A DNA stretch of 64,000 nucleotides from Gnetum montanum (GCA_015680685.1 MNCI01006164.1:66649-130648), one strand, 5' to 3'. Shown: positions 44,286 through 56,258, numbered from the stretch's first letter. Made by a program: numbers and translations. The notes: a model not told the origin generated them from the letters alone.

Positions 44286-45100
44286 TGTGTCATTAATGTT
44301 GAAAAAATTAATACCAATATTATCTCAAAATTCCTTATAAAAATCACAAGGTAAACACTCTAGACTAAGAGATTTGGCATTAGTTGTACAAAAAATAGAT
44401 TCTTTAAAATCTTGCATACTTAACATGTAATCTTCTCCCAAATAAAGTAAGAATATGTAGGAGTCACATATATACAAAATTCTAATGTCTATTTATCAAT
44501 ACCTTGTAAAGTAAGCACATCTAAATAATGATCAAAGAAACAATTTAATATTCATAGATGTAGAGAGAATCTCATTATTATCATGTATTTCATCAATTTG
44601 ATAACTTATTTTAAGACCTTTTAAAAAATTGAAAAATTCTTTTGAACTTCTATCCCCTATATTTAACTAAGATAATCAATGCTTAAGTAAATCACCTTTA
44701 GTCTTGTGGTTTTAAAAAATGTTTTGATGTTATTTTAAGGCTCACAAGTTGCTTCTGAGCACTTTTATTATTAGGGGTATGAGACAAATATTATGTAAGT
44801 TGATAAAATTTTTACTTAGTTTCAAGAGTAACAACTTTAAACCTTTTAGCTAAGCATTTATGAAAATGTCTTAAAAATTTCACTGCATGAATAATAGCAA
44901 TTTTCCACCATTCAATGAAGCCATTAGAATTTAATAGTCTTGGAACCATGCTCCAAACATGATGAAAAGATATTTAAAAAGTTTTATTAGATAAAAAGTG
45001 GTATTATTAATAAATAGCTCAAAGGGAAGATTCACATGGCTAGTTCTTTAAATTAATAACTTGATAAGTAGATGATCAAAAAAAGTGCATTCTAAATGTA
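44286..45100 (-). pseudogene. L2 ORF2, RT N-terminal part
   Basis: The minus strand has MLSMQDFKESIFC ... SLECLPCDFYKEF.DNIGINFFN, the region before ITNWRPI in plant LINEs (pattern KAPGPDGF...FF...W). It is joined to the catalytic part once S2 is disregarded. Many stops. Confidence 0.6.
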
Positions 45101-45758
45101 CTTAAATAAATAAACTATGCTAACACTAATAACATAAATTAGGGGAAGCAAAAAGATAAGATTTGTCTAATCTGTGACATATTCTTATCAAGCGAACTCT
45201 ATAGCTAGACCAAGTGAACTAACTTGAATCTCTATGGTTTTTGCCAACATAGGATCTAAAAGTACAATCCTAGTCCAAAAAGAAAGCCAAGCTTTCTATT
45301 CATCTTATTGAAAAGTAAAAGGTATCCTTCCTATTTTATTAGAATCATTTTCTAATATATTAAAATCTCCACAAATTAATCAAATAGTATTAAAAAGACC
45401 ATTATGAAGTTGAGATTAATGTAGAGTTTTTTTTTTGAGAATTACATAAAGCACATATACTATAGACGTCAAAAATTAAACCAAAAAAATGTAAGCAAAA
45501 TCAAACATCTCTACTTTCCTAAAATAGAACTAGAATCAATGATGCAAGTGGAATCTTTTTAAGCAACACAAAGAGCACCACCTCTTTCAACTTCATTATT
45601 TGTTAAAAAGTACCTTCCTCTAGATATAAAAAAAATTAGTTTTTGAAGTTGAGTTAAAGACTCCTATTTTAACCTCTCGAAGACATAAAACAATGATAGT
45701 GAACAACCAACTACTTATTATTAGGTAAAGCCCAAACATTCTAAGAGATGAACTTCAT
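45101..45758 (-). pseudogene. L2 ORF2, endonuclease
   Basis: The start is MKFIS.NVWALPNNK at 45758 (pattern MKILSWNVRGLGNP; Trp TGG is TAG here). At about 45380 comes ICGDFNILENDSNKIGR, matching GDFNEIL of the apurinic-type endonuclease that nicks the target. It is broken by stops and a frame change. Confidence 0.75.
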
Positions 45759-46370
45759 GAGGATGTAATATCCAACTTGGTTCCTTCTTTAATATCCATG
45801 ACAAAATAATAAGAATTAACTCATTCAAAATTAGAAAGAACAAGCTCACAATTCCAACAAGTAATATTCTTTGAAGTTTCTAAGTTCTTACATTTTATGA
45901 GTGTAACATATGATGTGTTACTTCCTTTCCTCTACATATAAGAATCTCCTAAACTCACTATATCAATCTTTGGAACCTAAAATGTTTCTTTGATAGTAGA
46001 ATTTAAAGGTGGAACCTTCTCTACTTTTAGTTAACACCACCTTATTTTTGTCCATTCATCTTCATGAGGATTTACTTGTGTTTCTAAGATTTGATATAAA
46101 GAATTCTCAATCCCATTTTTAGAATTTTTTAAAGCAACTTCTACTTTCTTGATTTTTTCTTCTAATTTCACTTTAGTAGCTTTTTCAATAATTATTTTAG
46201 AATAGTTCAAAACCTTGTGAGATAACTCGTGGTAATAAAAACATGCATTAGGAAGAGTAATATAATTTTTTTTTGTTTGAAAATCTTTTCTTTGTATGCT
46301 AGCTCAAAAGAAGATAGAAGTTTTTTGTTTAAATCCATTTCTATATAAACCTTTTGAATTAGTTGAGCAC
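45759..46370 (-). pseudogene. L2 ORF1 C-terminal part with zinc knuckle
   Basis: ACFYCHELSHKVLNYSK (about 46236-46190) fits CFYCHKLGHHVKDC of plant LINE ORF1, with the last Cys changed to Tyr. Upstream the frame reads IYIEMDLNKKL, as in the ORF1 family. A Lys/Glu-rich stretch follows. The N-terminus is removed by R7. Confidence 0.65.
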
Positions 46371-47214
46371 TAATGAGTAGCAAATACCCCTACGCTCAAC
46401 CATACGAATCACTAAGCATTCACACTCGATCTAGTCAAATTCCATGGACTCTATGTCTTATGGTATACTAGCCTCTAAGAAGTGAACTTGCACCAACAGT
46501 CATTCGTTGTCTTCCCAATTACACTTGTGATATGCAAAGGTATGGTTAACTGTAATCAAGGTGTATGATTTTTATTATTTTTATGTTTTATGTTTTGGGT
46601 GCTTAAAATAAAGGATGAAAGGAATCAAGAAATTTAATTGCTAATTTAACCTAACTAACTAATCAATGTCTAACTAATCCTAACACAGGCATTCAGTCCC
46701 ACTTTCTACACACATCCTGAACATGTATAATGCTATTGGGTTATCAAACGTTAAGCATTACTGGGATTACAAAGCATCATGCGCATGCTCAAAGTGGTCA
46801 TTCTTATGTGCTTAATTAATTACTATTTAATCTAGCTTAATTTAGTTTAATTACTTAAAGCATTAAATAAAATTGCTGAAAACATTGAATGCATAAAGAA
46901 AATATTTAATCTAGCTGAAGTGCTGCAAGAGTCTTTATTATTACACACATTGTTGTGCTCAAGTACAAAAATGCTCGAATAAAGATTCGTACACTTAATG
47001 GCTCTTGCTATGGGCACTTGGGAAAATATTCTAACTCTGGGGAAAAAAACTACAAGAGCTTTGCTATGCTATGACTAATATGACTCCAAAACTGTGCACC
47101 CAAGTATTATATTTATAGGCTGACACACATCCTGTGATATTGGATATCTGACATCACTTCTGAGTCATTAATATCGGGTATCTAATATAAAAACTAATAA
47201 AATACACTTCATCA
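46371..47214 (-). repeat. R7 3' LTR
   Basis: 844 bp; left end TAATGAGTAGCAAATACCCC, right end CACTTCATCA followed by the complement of a PPT (TACCTCCACAATTGAAT). U3 has GGATATC palindromes (about 47140-47195); TATA complement at 47109. Confidence 0.88.
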
Positions 47215-49130
47215 TACCTCCACAATTGAATAAAAACTTGTCCTTAAGTGAAAAAAAGGAGGAACATGTCCCTTACAAAATATTGGAAAGGTATGGAATT
47301 ATTGACTGGCATGAAAACTAACTCAGATGAAATAGATAGATTCTAAGTGCCCAAGTATATAGATTTACAATTTTTTATAAAATTGGGTGTTCATGACAAT
47401 AGAATTGAACACCCTAGCTAAAATCAACATCCAACTTCTCTTGTAGCTAAAGAATTAGGGAAAAGTTTCAATGCTCATGAAGGGGCCTTGTCGCATGATG
47501 CTGCTGTTGATTGCTTGGTAAAGACAGTCCTGCCTCTAGTCCATGCTTCCCATTACAATCACAAAAAAATCATAGATTAGTCTGCAATGTGTAACTTATA
47601 GCTTTTAGGTACCTTGTCTCATTAGCAGTTACACTTGGCTAGTTTGTGATTATGATGAATTGATTCTTTTAATATCATTAGCAGGAAAAATGAAAATGGG
47701 ATGAAATGGATAAGTGATCCATTATTAAATTCTAAAAAGCCAAAATTTGATGAAATGCTTGAAGAGGGTTAAAGAATCACAAAAAAAAGATGATTTCATT
47801 GAAAAACATTGTGAAGATGCACACAATTGGATGTCATTGATGGTGCATGCAAAAGGATTTAATTAGGAGAATGTCTAAGGATAAATAACTTAACTTACCC
47901 AACCAAAAGGTATGTAAGTGGATCCTTCTCAAAGCAGGCACATGCCCTTTATTATCCTTGCATTTACTCAAACCAAGAAGTCCACAAGTCCCATGGGTGA
48001 TTAATGGTTATGAAAAGTTAAGTATGAAAACCTAGAAGAAACTAGCTAGGAATTTTGACACATCAAACCAAGACATTGAAAAAGGACATGAACACTGGTA
48101 GAGAGGTGAGGCATGGAAAGCATAGATGGATGAGAAAGAGAAAGTGGAATGGAGTTCCTAATTAAGGTCACATGAATTCCCTTGTGAATTTTATGGTTAA
48201 ATGATCTAATAAAATTCATCAGTACTCTAGACCAAACCAACCACATTTAGTGACTTCGCATCACCACTCTAAGACCGAACCATCCCCTTAAGACACAAGA
48301 GTGTTCTCACAGAATAATCATCATTCCTTATTTAAGAAAAAAAGAGAAGCAGGAAGTGAGAAATGGCCTTGGTTCGAGGGGTCCTTTAGGCATGGGTAAC
48401 ATGTCTTTCTAGTCCCATGACTAGTGCTTGTACCCATTTATTTTTTCTAAGGGATGTACTTTAAATTTCCATCATTTTTTTAAATTTTTGGATGGGAACC
48501 ATACCATGCAAGGACTTATTCAACTTCTTGTTATTGGTCGACATGAAACAATAAGAAATCCATGAAAACACTCATGCACCAAAGTAAGTAGAAGAGTATA
48601 AAGAGTATTGAGTTTCATTAGAGTCACACCCTATTCAAACCTTTGAATCCTTTCCAAGTCCAGAAACTACCAAGGTTAAGGGTTTGTTAAACTTTTAATT
48701 AAAGAAAAGGGACCTCATACTTCCACAACAAGGAAAACCTTAGAGTTTGTGGATGGGTGGATGTCATGGACTCACTATCTGTTTCATGAAAAGGAAACCA
48801 TGTCTTAGTTATCAGTAACAAAATTCAAAGCTAAAATCCATACACTAATAATCAAATAACTAGATAGAACATGTCCACATCAAACAAACCACACTGTACC
48901 TAGTTGGCAACAAGGCATGTTATTATTAGAACATAACTAGACAATCATACCAAAATAAAGAAAAATATACAAGAAATTATAAAATATTCAAGAAAAATAA
49001 AACGTACTAACAAGGTTGTAAATCAAAAATTGGAAAAAATTAATAAAGTAAAAAAAAAATGTGTAAGATAAAGAAGGCATAAAACAAAAAGTTATAAAAA
49101 TAACAAAGTGTAAAACAAAAAGATGAAAAA
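47215..49130 (-). pseudogene. R7 3' module with env-position remnant
   Basis: The ATG at 47553 opens GGAAGCATGGACTAGAGG after TGTGATTGTA, where relatives have an AG acceptor. About 40 codons remain before the common 3' end. The purine block is at 47919-47960 and the shared spacer and T-rich tract run to 49140. No internal LTR-like promoter is visible. Confidence 0.6.
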
Positions 49131-50480
49131 CTAAGGAGCCACTATAATGATTAGCATGGGTGGCCATCTCCCCCATGACTAAGTTGAAAGGAGAAGATCC
49201 AAAAGATTGAGCATGATTGTCCATCCAATGAGGCATTTGTTGCATTGGCTTGCTTAAGCTCATGGAAAGGTTTGACTTGTTGTGTGTTGACCAACTGCTT
49301 TTTGTTTGGGCTCTCAAGTTTCTAGATTAAAATGGCCCTAGAGGAAAAGGTATCATAAATGATGTAAGGTCCTTTCCACAATGTCTGAAACTTAGTTTAT
49401 TGAGGTACGTGTGTGGGGTTTTAATAGAGGACCTTACTCCTAGTTGAAATTTAACTTTCCTAATTCTATGGTCATGGTGATTTTTGCTAAATGCCTTGTA
49501 TAACTCATTAGATTACATGGCCACCAATTGATTTTCATCTAGCAGGTTGAAATTCATTAATATTTCTTTTTGTGATAGACTTAAGTCAAGGTCAAGGTTA
49601 GAAGCTATTTAAAGTCTATGGAGCTTGAATTGAATAGGACGAGTTGGCAATTTTTCATACACCCACTCATAGGGAGTTTAGCCTATAGGGAGCTTCCAAT
49701 TGGAGTAGTAGGCCCAAAGGGCATCATTAATTTTTGTGCTCTAGTCTCTCCTATATTTACTAACTATTCTCATTAAGATCTTAGTGATTTCCCTATATGT
49801 AACCTTAGCTTGCTCATTGGTTGGGGGTGGTAAGGTGTTGTTAATTTATGCTCAACCCCCAAGTGTTACATGAGCTTCTGAAAGGTAGTGCCTATAAAAT
49901 AGATTCAATTGTTAGAAATCAATGAACGTGGCATAACAAACCTATTTACAACATTATATTATACAAGCTAAGGAGAAATAGAAGATGTACAGTTGGTGAT
50001 GACTGCTACTTCTGCCCATTTTGTGTAGTAATCAATGGCGACAATTATGTATTCCTTTCCATTTGACATGGGTGTGATGGGATCCACAAAGTCAATGCCC
50101 TAGATGTCAAAGAGTTCTAGTGATTAAACCCATTGTTGAGGTCCATCCATAGAGTGATCATTCCATCATTATGTTGAAAATGTTCACAAGAATTGACAAA
50201 TTAGTAAGCATCCCTAAAAAGTATTAGCTAGTAATATCTTGTCATCAGGATCTTAATGGTTGTGCACCTTCCTGCATAGTGGCCCCCACAAGGACCCTCA
50301 TAAGCATCTTAGATAATGCATAATTGATCAGCATTAGGGACACATCAATGAACCAGATCATCAACACATACCCTATAGAGATGCCCATTGATCTCCATGA
50401 AGTGTTTCACATGGTAAAGAAACTATTGTTTCTTCCTGTGGTCTAGCTCTTGTGGCATTTCTTGAGTGAGAAGATAGGTG
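49131..50480 (-). pseudogene. R7 integrase and pol C-terminus (decayed)
   Basis: The pol tail is near 49170 (SPFNLVMGEMATHAN in one frame, SFQLSHGGDGH in the other). The core shows SLISNN in place of SDN, the same Asp-to-Asn change as in R1 and R5. The zinc region is near 50240-50300. Multiple frames and stops. Confidence 0.75.
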
Positions 50481-50599
50481 AGAATGCCATCATACCATTT
50501 AGGCTTAGTGGGAAAATATTTAGTTATAGCCTTGGCAAAGAGGACTTCATCAGGAAATTGATCAAACAGTGGACTTTCCTCCTCTTCGTTGTTTCATCT

Positions 50600-51403
50600 C
50601 AACTAAGATAAGTGGGCAGTGATCACATTCTCAGTTCCCTTTTAATTTACCATGGTAAGATTGAATTCTTGCAAAATTGCTAGCCACTGTATGACACAGT
50701 GGCTCACTATTGGCTCATTCATTAGGAAGCAAATTGCATTGTGGTTTATGTGCATGAACACCTTGTATCCAAGCACATAGTACCTGAATTTCTCCAAGGT
50801 AAACACCATTGTTATCAATTCTTTTTCTATGGTGTTGTAGTTTAGTTGCACACCCACAATGATTTAGCTTGCATAGTGGATGTAATAAGGAGGTTTTTGA
50901 TTGTCTAATTGCATAAGCATGGTCCCTAAGGCATAGTTTGATGCATCTATCATGATGTGAAATGGTTTGGACTAGTTTGGTACTCATAGAATTGGAGTTT
51001 CTATGAGATTCTCCTTTAGATATTGGAATGCATTTTCAGATTCCTTGGTCCAAACAAATGAAGTATCTTTCTTTGTTAGCTCAACCAACGATTTTGCAAT
51101 CTTAGAGAAATTCTCGATGAATCTTTGATAGTAACCAATGTATCCAAGAAATGATTGGACATCTTTTATGATTTCTAGTTGATGAGTAATTCCTTGGATA
51201 ACCCTAATATTTTCAAGGTTGACTTGAATCCCTACTTGTGAGATTCCATGTCCCAACACAATGCCCTCTTGGACCATCAGATGGCTCTTCTGCTAATTAA
51301 GCCAAAGGTTTGTCTCCACACAACTTTTAAGCACTTGCTCAAGGTGGTTTAAGGCTTGCTCAAATGTAGCCCCATAGGTGGAGAAGTCATCCATGAAAAC
51401 TTC
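50600..51403 (-). pseudogene. R7 RNase H and partial RT (decayed)
   Basis: RNase H has YNTIEKELITMVFTLEKFRY and LGYKVFMHINHNAICFLMN; the first conserved Asp of HTDH is Asn. The RT connection domain has VQEGIVLGHGISQVGIQV and VQSFLGYIGYYQRFIENFS. At 51370-51400 comes the DDFSTYG-region start; the rest of RT is missing. Confidence 0.82.
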
Positions 51404-51920
51404 TATCGTTCGTTTCATCTCACTATTCGTGTAATTGTAGCTCGTGTCCCGTGTAGCATAAAATTTTCATCTCATTTCAGTGATATTTACATGTGTGTGT
51501 TTTGTAGCGTTAGTGCGGATTACATTTAGCCCTTCTAGTGCCCACGGACACTTTAAGTGTGGTCACACAAGGGCATTATAGGTTGGAACATACTTTGGGG
51601 AGGATCCACTTGTGTAATTTTTCATAATCTTCACTAATTCTCTAGCTCAAACACACAATTTCTTACCCTCAGCTTAATTTTTCATAATTTTCTTTCCCTA
51701 TTATTATCTCTCCAAATTTTAACATTCCAATGTACCATTACATTCCCTTTTCTTCATAACCGCCAAATTTTTAATTGCTAAATTCACATCATTATCATTA
51801 AGAGTGCCTCTCGAATTAATGAAATTACCCTAGGATATCTTAATACTTGACAATGACCTCAATTTACACCATTAATTTCAAGAAAATAATTAAAAATTTG
51901 GTATTTTTAATGTGTTCCAC
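51404..51920 (+). other. R8 pol-distal spacer with purine block
   Basis: The block GGGCATTATAGG ... TACTTTGGGGAGGATCC is at 51571-51610. No gene is seen. Confidence 0.6.
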
Positions 51921-51922
51921 AT

Positions 51923-52070
51923 CATTGGGGACGAGATATCGCGTATGCGATATCGCATCCCATGTGATATCGTGTACACAATATCACGTCCTATTTGCCT
52001 TTAAATAGGATACCCCCGCCGCAACACTTAGCATCATTTTGCTATTTACGTGGGGGGGGCCTCTGCAACT
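51923..52070 (+). promoter_or_regulatory. R8 internal LTR-like promoter upstream of the env-position ORF
   Basis: CATTGGGGACGAGATATCGC (51923-51942) resembles the LTR start TGATGGGACGCGATATCGC of R6. Three GATATC palindromes and a CAATATC variant follow, then TATA TTTAAATAGG at 52000-52008 and CCTCTGCAACTTGCG about 60 bases later, where LTRs have CTCTGGCAGTTT. It sits 3.4 kb upstream of the real 3' LTR and is not a complete LTR: no U5 or CATCA end follows. I infer an LTR-derived promoter for the ORF at 52464. Confidence 0.65.
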
Positions 52071-52298
52071 TGCGATTGCGTGACCCTTGCTTTTTCACTC
52101 ATATCTCGTTCACTGGTGCTCCGATTTTAATTCTGTTTGAACCTGCTTGAACCCAGAGTGTTCAGTTTAGTCGTAGGGGAGGAAAACTTGCCGAAAAGTG
52201 CCTAAAATTTTTGAAATTTATCATCACCCAAAGGACATCAATTAGGATAATTAACACTAACACTTAGAAAAATTGTGCCAAAAATCATATGACCTTAG

Positions 52299-52463
52299 GT
52301 ACACCGGGAGATTAAAATGAAACCCACCTAAGTCATAGGACCCATTATTATAATTTTCGGGCATGATCACATGAATACATAAGATCTTTAATTAAAGGCA
52401 TGTAGTAAGGTATAACTTGACTTTGAAAACAACCTTACTAATGTTTGGCCCATGTGATTGCAG
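52299..52463 (+). other. Candidate 5'-UTR intron of the R8 env-position transcript
   Basis: Donor candidate CCTTAG|GTACACC at 52299 and acceptor GTGATTGCAG at 52462-52463, immediately before ATGG. The acceptor is well supported by R3, R5, R6 and R10; the donor less so. A PPT-like GTTTAGTCGTAGGGGAGG lies upstream at about 52166-52183. Confidence 0.5.
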
Positions 52464-55214
52464 ATGGCCCTGAAACGTGCACAGCAAGTGGATCTTGTTC
52501 AAGGTGGAGCGAAACAACCTCGGAGAGGTGGAAGATAGGTCCCTGTCGAACAACATGTAGACTAGGAGGTGTAATCATTTAGCATCCATCAAGAAGAACC
52601 TCCTACTAGAAGGTCCAGGCAAGCAGAAAGAGGAGCTGTTGCTGCACCTGAACCAGGACAACAACTCACGTTGCCCCCAGAGTGTGTTCAGGCATTCCAT
52701 GAGAAGTCCACATTCACTGCTGTGATTGTGGAGCTAAACTTCGAATCTTTTGCAGAGTTTGCTCTTGAGGCTATTAGGGATCACCTCGAGGGATCTCCCT
52801 TATGGCCTGTCCTCTCTGAATGTGGTACCTAGAACTTAGGTGAAACGTACCAGTTTTGGCACAATAAGAAGCAAGGCACCACGGTTAACATTTGTGGTGT
52901 GACAGTAGACTTTTCTACGCAGGCAATTTCGGAAGTGTTAAACCTTCTGAATTCAGGCCCCCATTTTGCTTGGTTATCTACCTGATCGGACCTTGATGTG
53001 CTAAAGGATTGGTTAGAGAAGGCTTATGGTAGAGATAAAACTTTTGGAGAATTGACGACGGAGGAGCGAGTTTATTTCAAAATCAGAACCTATCACCTCT
53101 TCCCCACAAAAGGTTTGAAAAGAATATCTATGTATGCGACTAGGGGATGTGTAGTGTTGATGGGAAAGGTTAATGCTAACCTTCCCCATCTATATTTGAT
53201 GGAGATCCTAAGGTGATTTGAAGAACAGAAGTCAGGGAAGATGGCATTGCCTTTTCCCTACCTTATCAGAAAACTATGCTGACGGGCTAATATTTAGGGA
53301 TACACAAATGACGTCCTCTGAAAGGCCCAGATGAAGAGCACTGGTAAAGAGCTGAGACCAGATGAAGAATAAGAATATATGATTGGATCACTTGGAACTC
53401 AACTTGCAGGACCCAGTCAACCTCTAGCCATAGGTCCCAACCAACAATAAGAAGCAAGACCCAGCACAGGCCAGGATCAGCCATCGTCGTCGCATGACTA
53501 CAGATTGTTGATGAGCCATCTTAGGGCCTTCGCTGAGATGATTAGTTGGGGAAGTCATGATGATGCAAACCTCTTCCACGTCATCGATGATGTCGACTAG
53601 CCTACTATTTCATTAGATCGCACAAGGGGTGAATTATCAATTCAAACAGGAGGAGGGGAAAGCAGATGATCATAACAGATCTCAGGAAACACGCCATCTT
53701 TTCAAGTGCAGTTAGAGACTAGTGAAGGAGCCACTGTGGTGGTCATGCAACACCAGGATGCTGCAAGAGCAGTTGAAGTGGTCACTGACCATATCAAAGA
53801 ATCCTTTAACGTACCTATTGTGCCACCGGTAGACCTCTCAGGAGCACGAGATGCTCAAACTCTTGCCGGAACCTCAATGACTCCTGCAGAACATGAGGAT
53901 GCGCTAGATCGATTGCTACAAATAGGACAAGTTCTAACGTCCTTGTTTGACATCCCCGAGGATGTAACGATAATTCAATCAGACCTCATTTCCACAAAGG
54001 GGAAGATGGTCATATCCAAAGTAAGGGCCGAGCATGCTGAAGCTGAAGTGCAAAAACTACAAGAGCAGCTCGTAGCCCTATAAGCAGCACAGCAGGATCC
54101 TCTACAATTTGTTCCCGTAGACCAGCTGGAAAATTTCAGAACCAAGCAATTAACACAGCTAATCGCAAAAAATAAGAAGGTGGCGGAAGAAAAGGAGACG
54201 GCCACTTGGGATGCCTCTGCAGCACAAGCGCAAACTCATGCACATCTTAAGGCACTCAAGGCCTTAGAAGAAGAGAATAAGTAGTTGGTTGCAGATAACC
54301 TTTGGTTGACTTTTGTGGAGAAACAAAAGAATGTTCTCGATGAACACTTTCATCAGTTACGAGAACAGTTCATTCGGGTTAACCGAGATGTAAGCTGTTT
54401 AGCCAGAGAAAATGGAACCCTCTTAATGGAGGAGGTAAGCGCTATTCACCAAAAATCAACCATCAAGATCGGCGAGTGGCAAAATGAAGCTAAATGACAT
54501 GAGAAGCTGAAGGAGCACTTTCGTGATCAGGTGGGGATGTACAAACAAATCCTGGAGAAGGAGATCCATATGACCAAGGCTCAAATTAACAACATCAGTG
54601 CTCAACACACTGATTGGAGGGCCATATTGGACACTTACGCCTTTGCCCACCAAGGACAAGTTAAAAACCAGGACTTGTAGATCCAGGACTTAATAGAGTA
54701 CATTGAGTTGGCAAATCTTAGGTATGCCAATCTCACCATGTTAACAGTAGGATGCCCGAGATCAGAGCTTGAGCAGTAGGTGGCTTCCATCCACATCAAA
54801 TATGAAGTAGAATTTGCAGAGCGCAAGAAGCTGGCTGAGAAACTAGATGTCAAAAATTCTGAACTTGCGATGGTAAAAGAAAGCTACCAGGGACAGAAAG
54901 ATGTTGCAATCAACTTGGCTCGATGGCTAACAGACCTTCATAAATACAAAGATAAAGCTAGAGCCTATGAAGAGGAACGACGGGTGTTCACAACGTGGTA
55001 TGTCAAAGCCAATCAGATATTCCCGTAACTACCCTGTCCGTGGGAAGTGCCAACTCCATCAAACATCAGAACATTAGCATGGATGACACAAGATCCTCAG
55101 ACTGAAGAGGAGAAGCTTCAGGCCATTCTTCAGCATCGTCAGCCTTCAAACCTTGGAGCACGTGACAAGGGGAAAGCACCCATGGAGGAGCCACTGCCAC
55201 CAGGAACTACATGA
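52464..55214 (+). pseudogene. R8 env-position ORF: plant-transposon-like domain plus long coiled coil
   Basis: One frame runs 917 codons from MALKRAQQVDLVQ to the TGA at 55212 with no frameshift but about 20 stops, all explicable as single C-to-T or G-to-A changes. Residues about 1-60 are basic. 90-310 form a globular domain (LNFESFAEFALEAIRDHL, VDFSTQAISEVLN, EERVYFKIRTYHLFP, LPFPYLIRKLC) resembling the Pfam putative plant transposon protein family. From 410 to 860 is a Glu/Lys/Gln/Leu-rich coiled coil. The tail has LPCPWEVPTP. The ORF occupies the env position but shows no signal peptide or membrane segment. Cellular role is unknown; a structural or nuclear role is as likely as an envelope. 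Confidence 0.75.
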
Positions 55215-55370
55215 GTTCCACATATTTGTAGTTGTAGTATTTTTTTCTGTTTTGTGTCTTCCCACACTATGGCATCATTTCATTTTTGTTTTTCTAGTTA
55301 ATAATCCCATACCTATCCACTATGTAATCAATGAAGCTTATTCTCCTTGTAACTTGAGGATGAGTTTTTA
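55215..55370 (+). other. R8 3' untranslated region
   Basis: It contains AATAATCCCATACCTATCC and CTTGAGGATGAGTTTTTAT, shared with R2, R5 and R6. Confidence 0.6.
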
Positions 55371-55386
55371 TTTAGTCGTGGGGGTA
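55371..55386 (+). other. R8 3' polypurine tract
   Basis: TTAGTCGTGGGGGTA abuts the LTR start TGATGAGACG. Confidence 0.85.
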
Positions 55387-56258
55387 TGATGAGACGCGAT
55401 TCGCATAAGCTGCGATATCGCGTACGCCATATCGCGTCCACCGTGATATTGCATCCCCCACGATATCACGTATGCGATATCGCATCTTCCCTACGATATC
55501 ACGTATGCGATATCGCAGTCCACTGCCATATCTATAAATAAGACATGACTATTCGTTGTTTAACATAGATAGAATAGAAGTAGTGAAGCTCTGGCAGTTT
55601 GACTACTCCAGAGATAGATTATTTTTCCCGTGTTTGCCCGCAGTGTGGTGAATGTAATTGTACGGTGTCTTTATTCAAGTGTGACGTACTTGGACACGCA
55701 CATGACCAACAATAAAGATCGAGATTACTTTATCATTGTAGCATTCACTTTGTTATTTATTTGTTTATTTATTTATTGTTATTTACTATTTTCTCTCTCT
55801 CACCCTTAAACTCCTAGAACTCAGAACGAGTACGACTTGATTACGAGCATTTAAGTGTGACTACTTGGTAGCCCAGTGGCATACCTAGGATCTGCGCTTG
55901 GTAATCCCAGTGGTAGTTATGCAAGAGGTCCAAGATGTGTACGGTTGATCAAGGAATTGGTTGCTCGTTGCACTTAGGCTAGATTAGATTTCCTTACCTT
56001 TTCCTCCTAGCTTAGCTTAGTTAAATATTATTTTCCACTGCCTTCAAGAGTAGCATATATTAGGAATACATCATATACCTCATCTAGACTAAACCATATG
56101 TAATAAATATAATACTATTCTAGGTGGGAAGAAAGTGAATTGCGACCTAAGGATAACTGTCTAGGTGCCACAACTAGTCCGTCTGCGGAGTTCGACCAGA
56201 TCGCGCGTGCTATGCTAGTTTCATATGGTTGAGTGTAGGGGTACCTCGCCACTCATCA
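55387..56258 (+). repeat. R8 3' LTR
   Basis: 872 bp, TGATGAGACG...CCACTCATCA. Five GATATC palindromes plus two variants, TATA CTATAAATAAG (about 55532), poly(A) signal AATAAA (about 55711). Confidence 0.92.

Larger units (their letters stand above)
42440..46370 (-). mobile_element. L2: L1-like LINE, 5' cut by R7 and split by LTR S2
   Basis: Reading leftwards: ORF1 zinc-knuckle part (46350-45900), ORF2 endonuclease from 45758, then RT up to about 42440. LTR S2 (43321-44285) interrupts the RT. R7 starts at 46371 inside ORF1. The 3' end (zf-RVT, tail) is missing here. Confidence 0.8.
46371..51403 (-). mobile_element. R7: 3' half of an Athila-like element, R5 subfamily
   Basis: 3' LTR (46371-47214), 3' module with a deleted env-position ORF, T-rich tract, integrase, RNase H and part of RT. 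The RT ends at about 51403, where R8 sequence of opposite orientation begins. LTR palindromes and the env-position deletion resemble R5. Confidence 0.87.
51404..56258 (+). mobile_element. R8: 3' half of an Athila-like element with a long env-position ORF
   Basis: It starts without an LTR at the R7 junction, inside the pol-distal spacer. Then come the purine block, internal LTR-like promoter, intron candidate, a 2.75-kb env-position ORF, PPT and a complete 3' LTR. LTR and internal promoter both carry GATATC palindromes. Confidence 0.88.

Noticed and set aside
43316-44297. Target-site duplication of S2
   Set aside because: Neither tttta/ttaat nor any nearby shift gives a clear 5-bp match, and the right LTR end is ambiguous between 44285 and 44292.
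51923-52070. Simple nested solo LTR in R8
   Set aside because: Only the U3-TATA-leader part is LTR-like; no U5 or CATCA end follows and R2 has a comparable unit at the same place, so an independent solo insertion is less likely.
53706-55028. Several separate small coiled-coil genes
   Set aside because: All pieces are in one frame and belong to the single env-position ORF 52464-55214; the gaps are stop codons.
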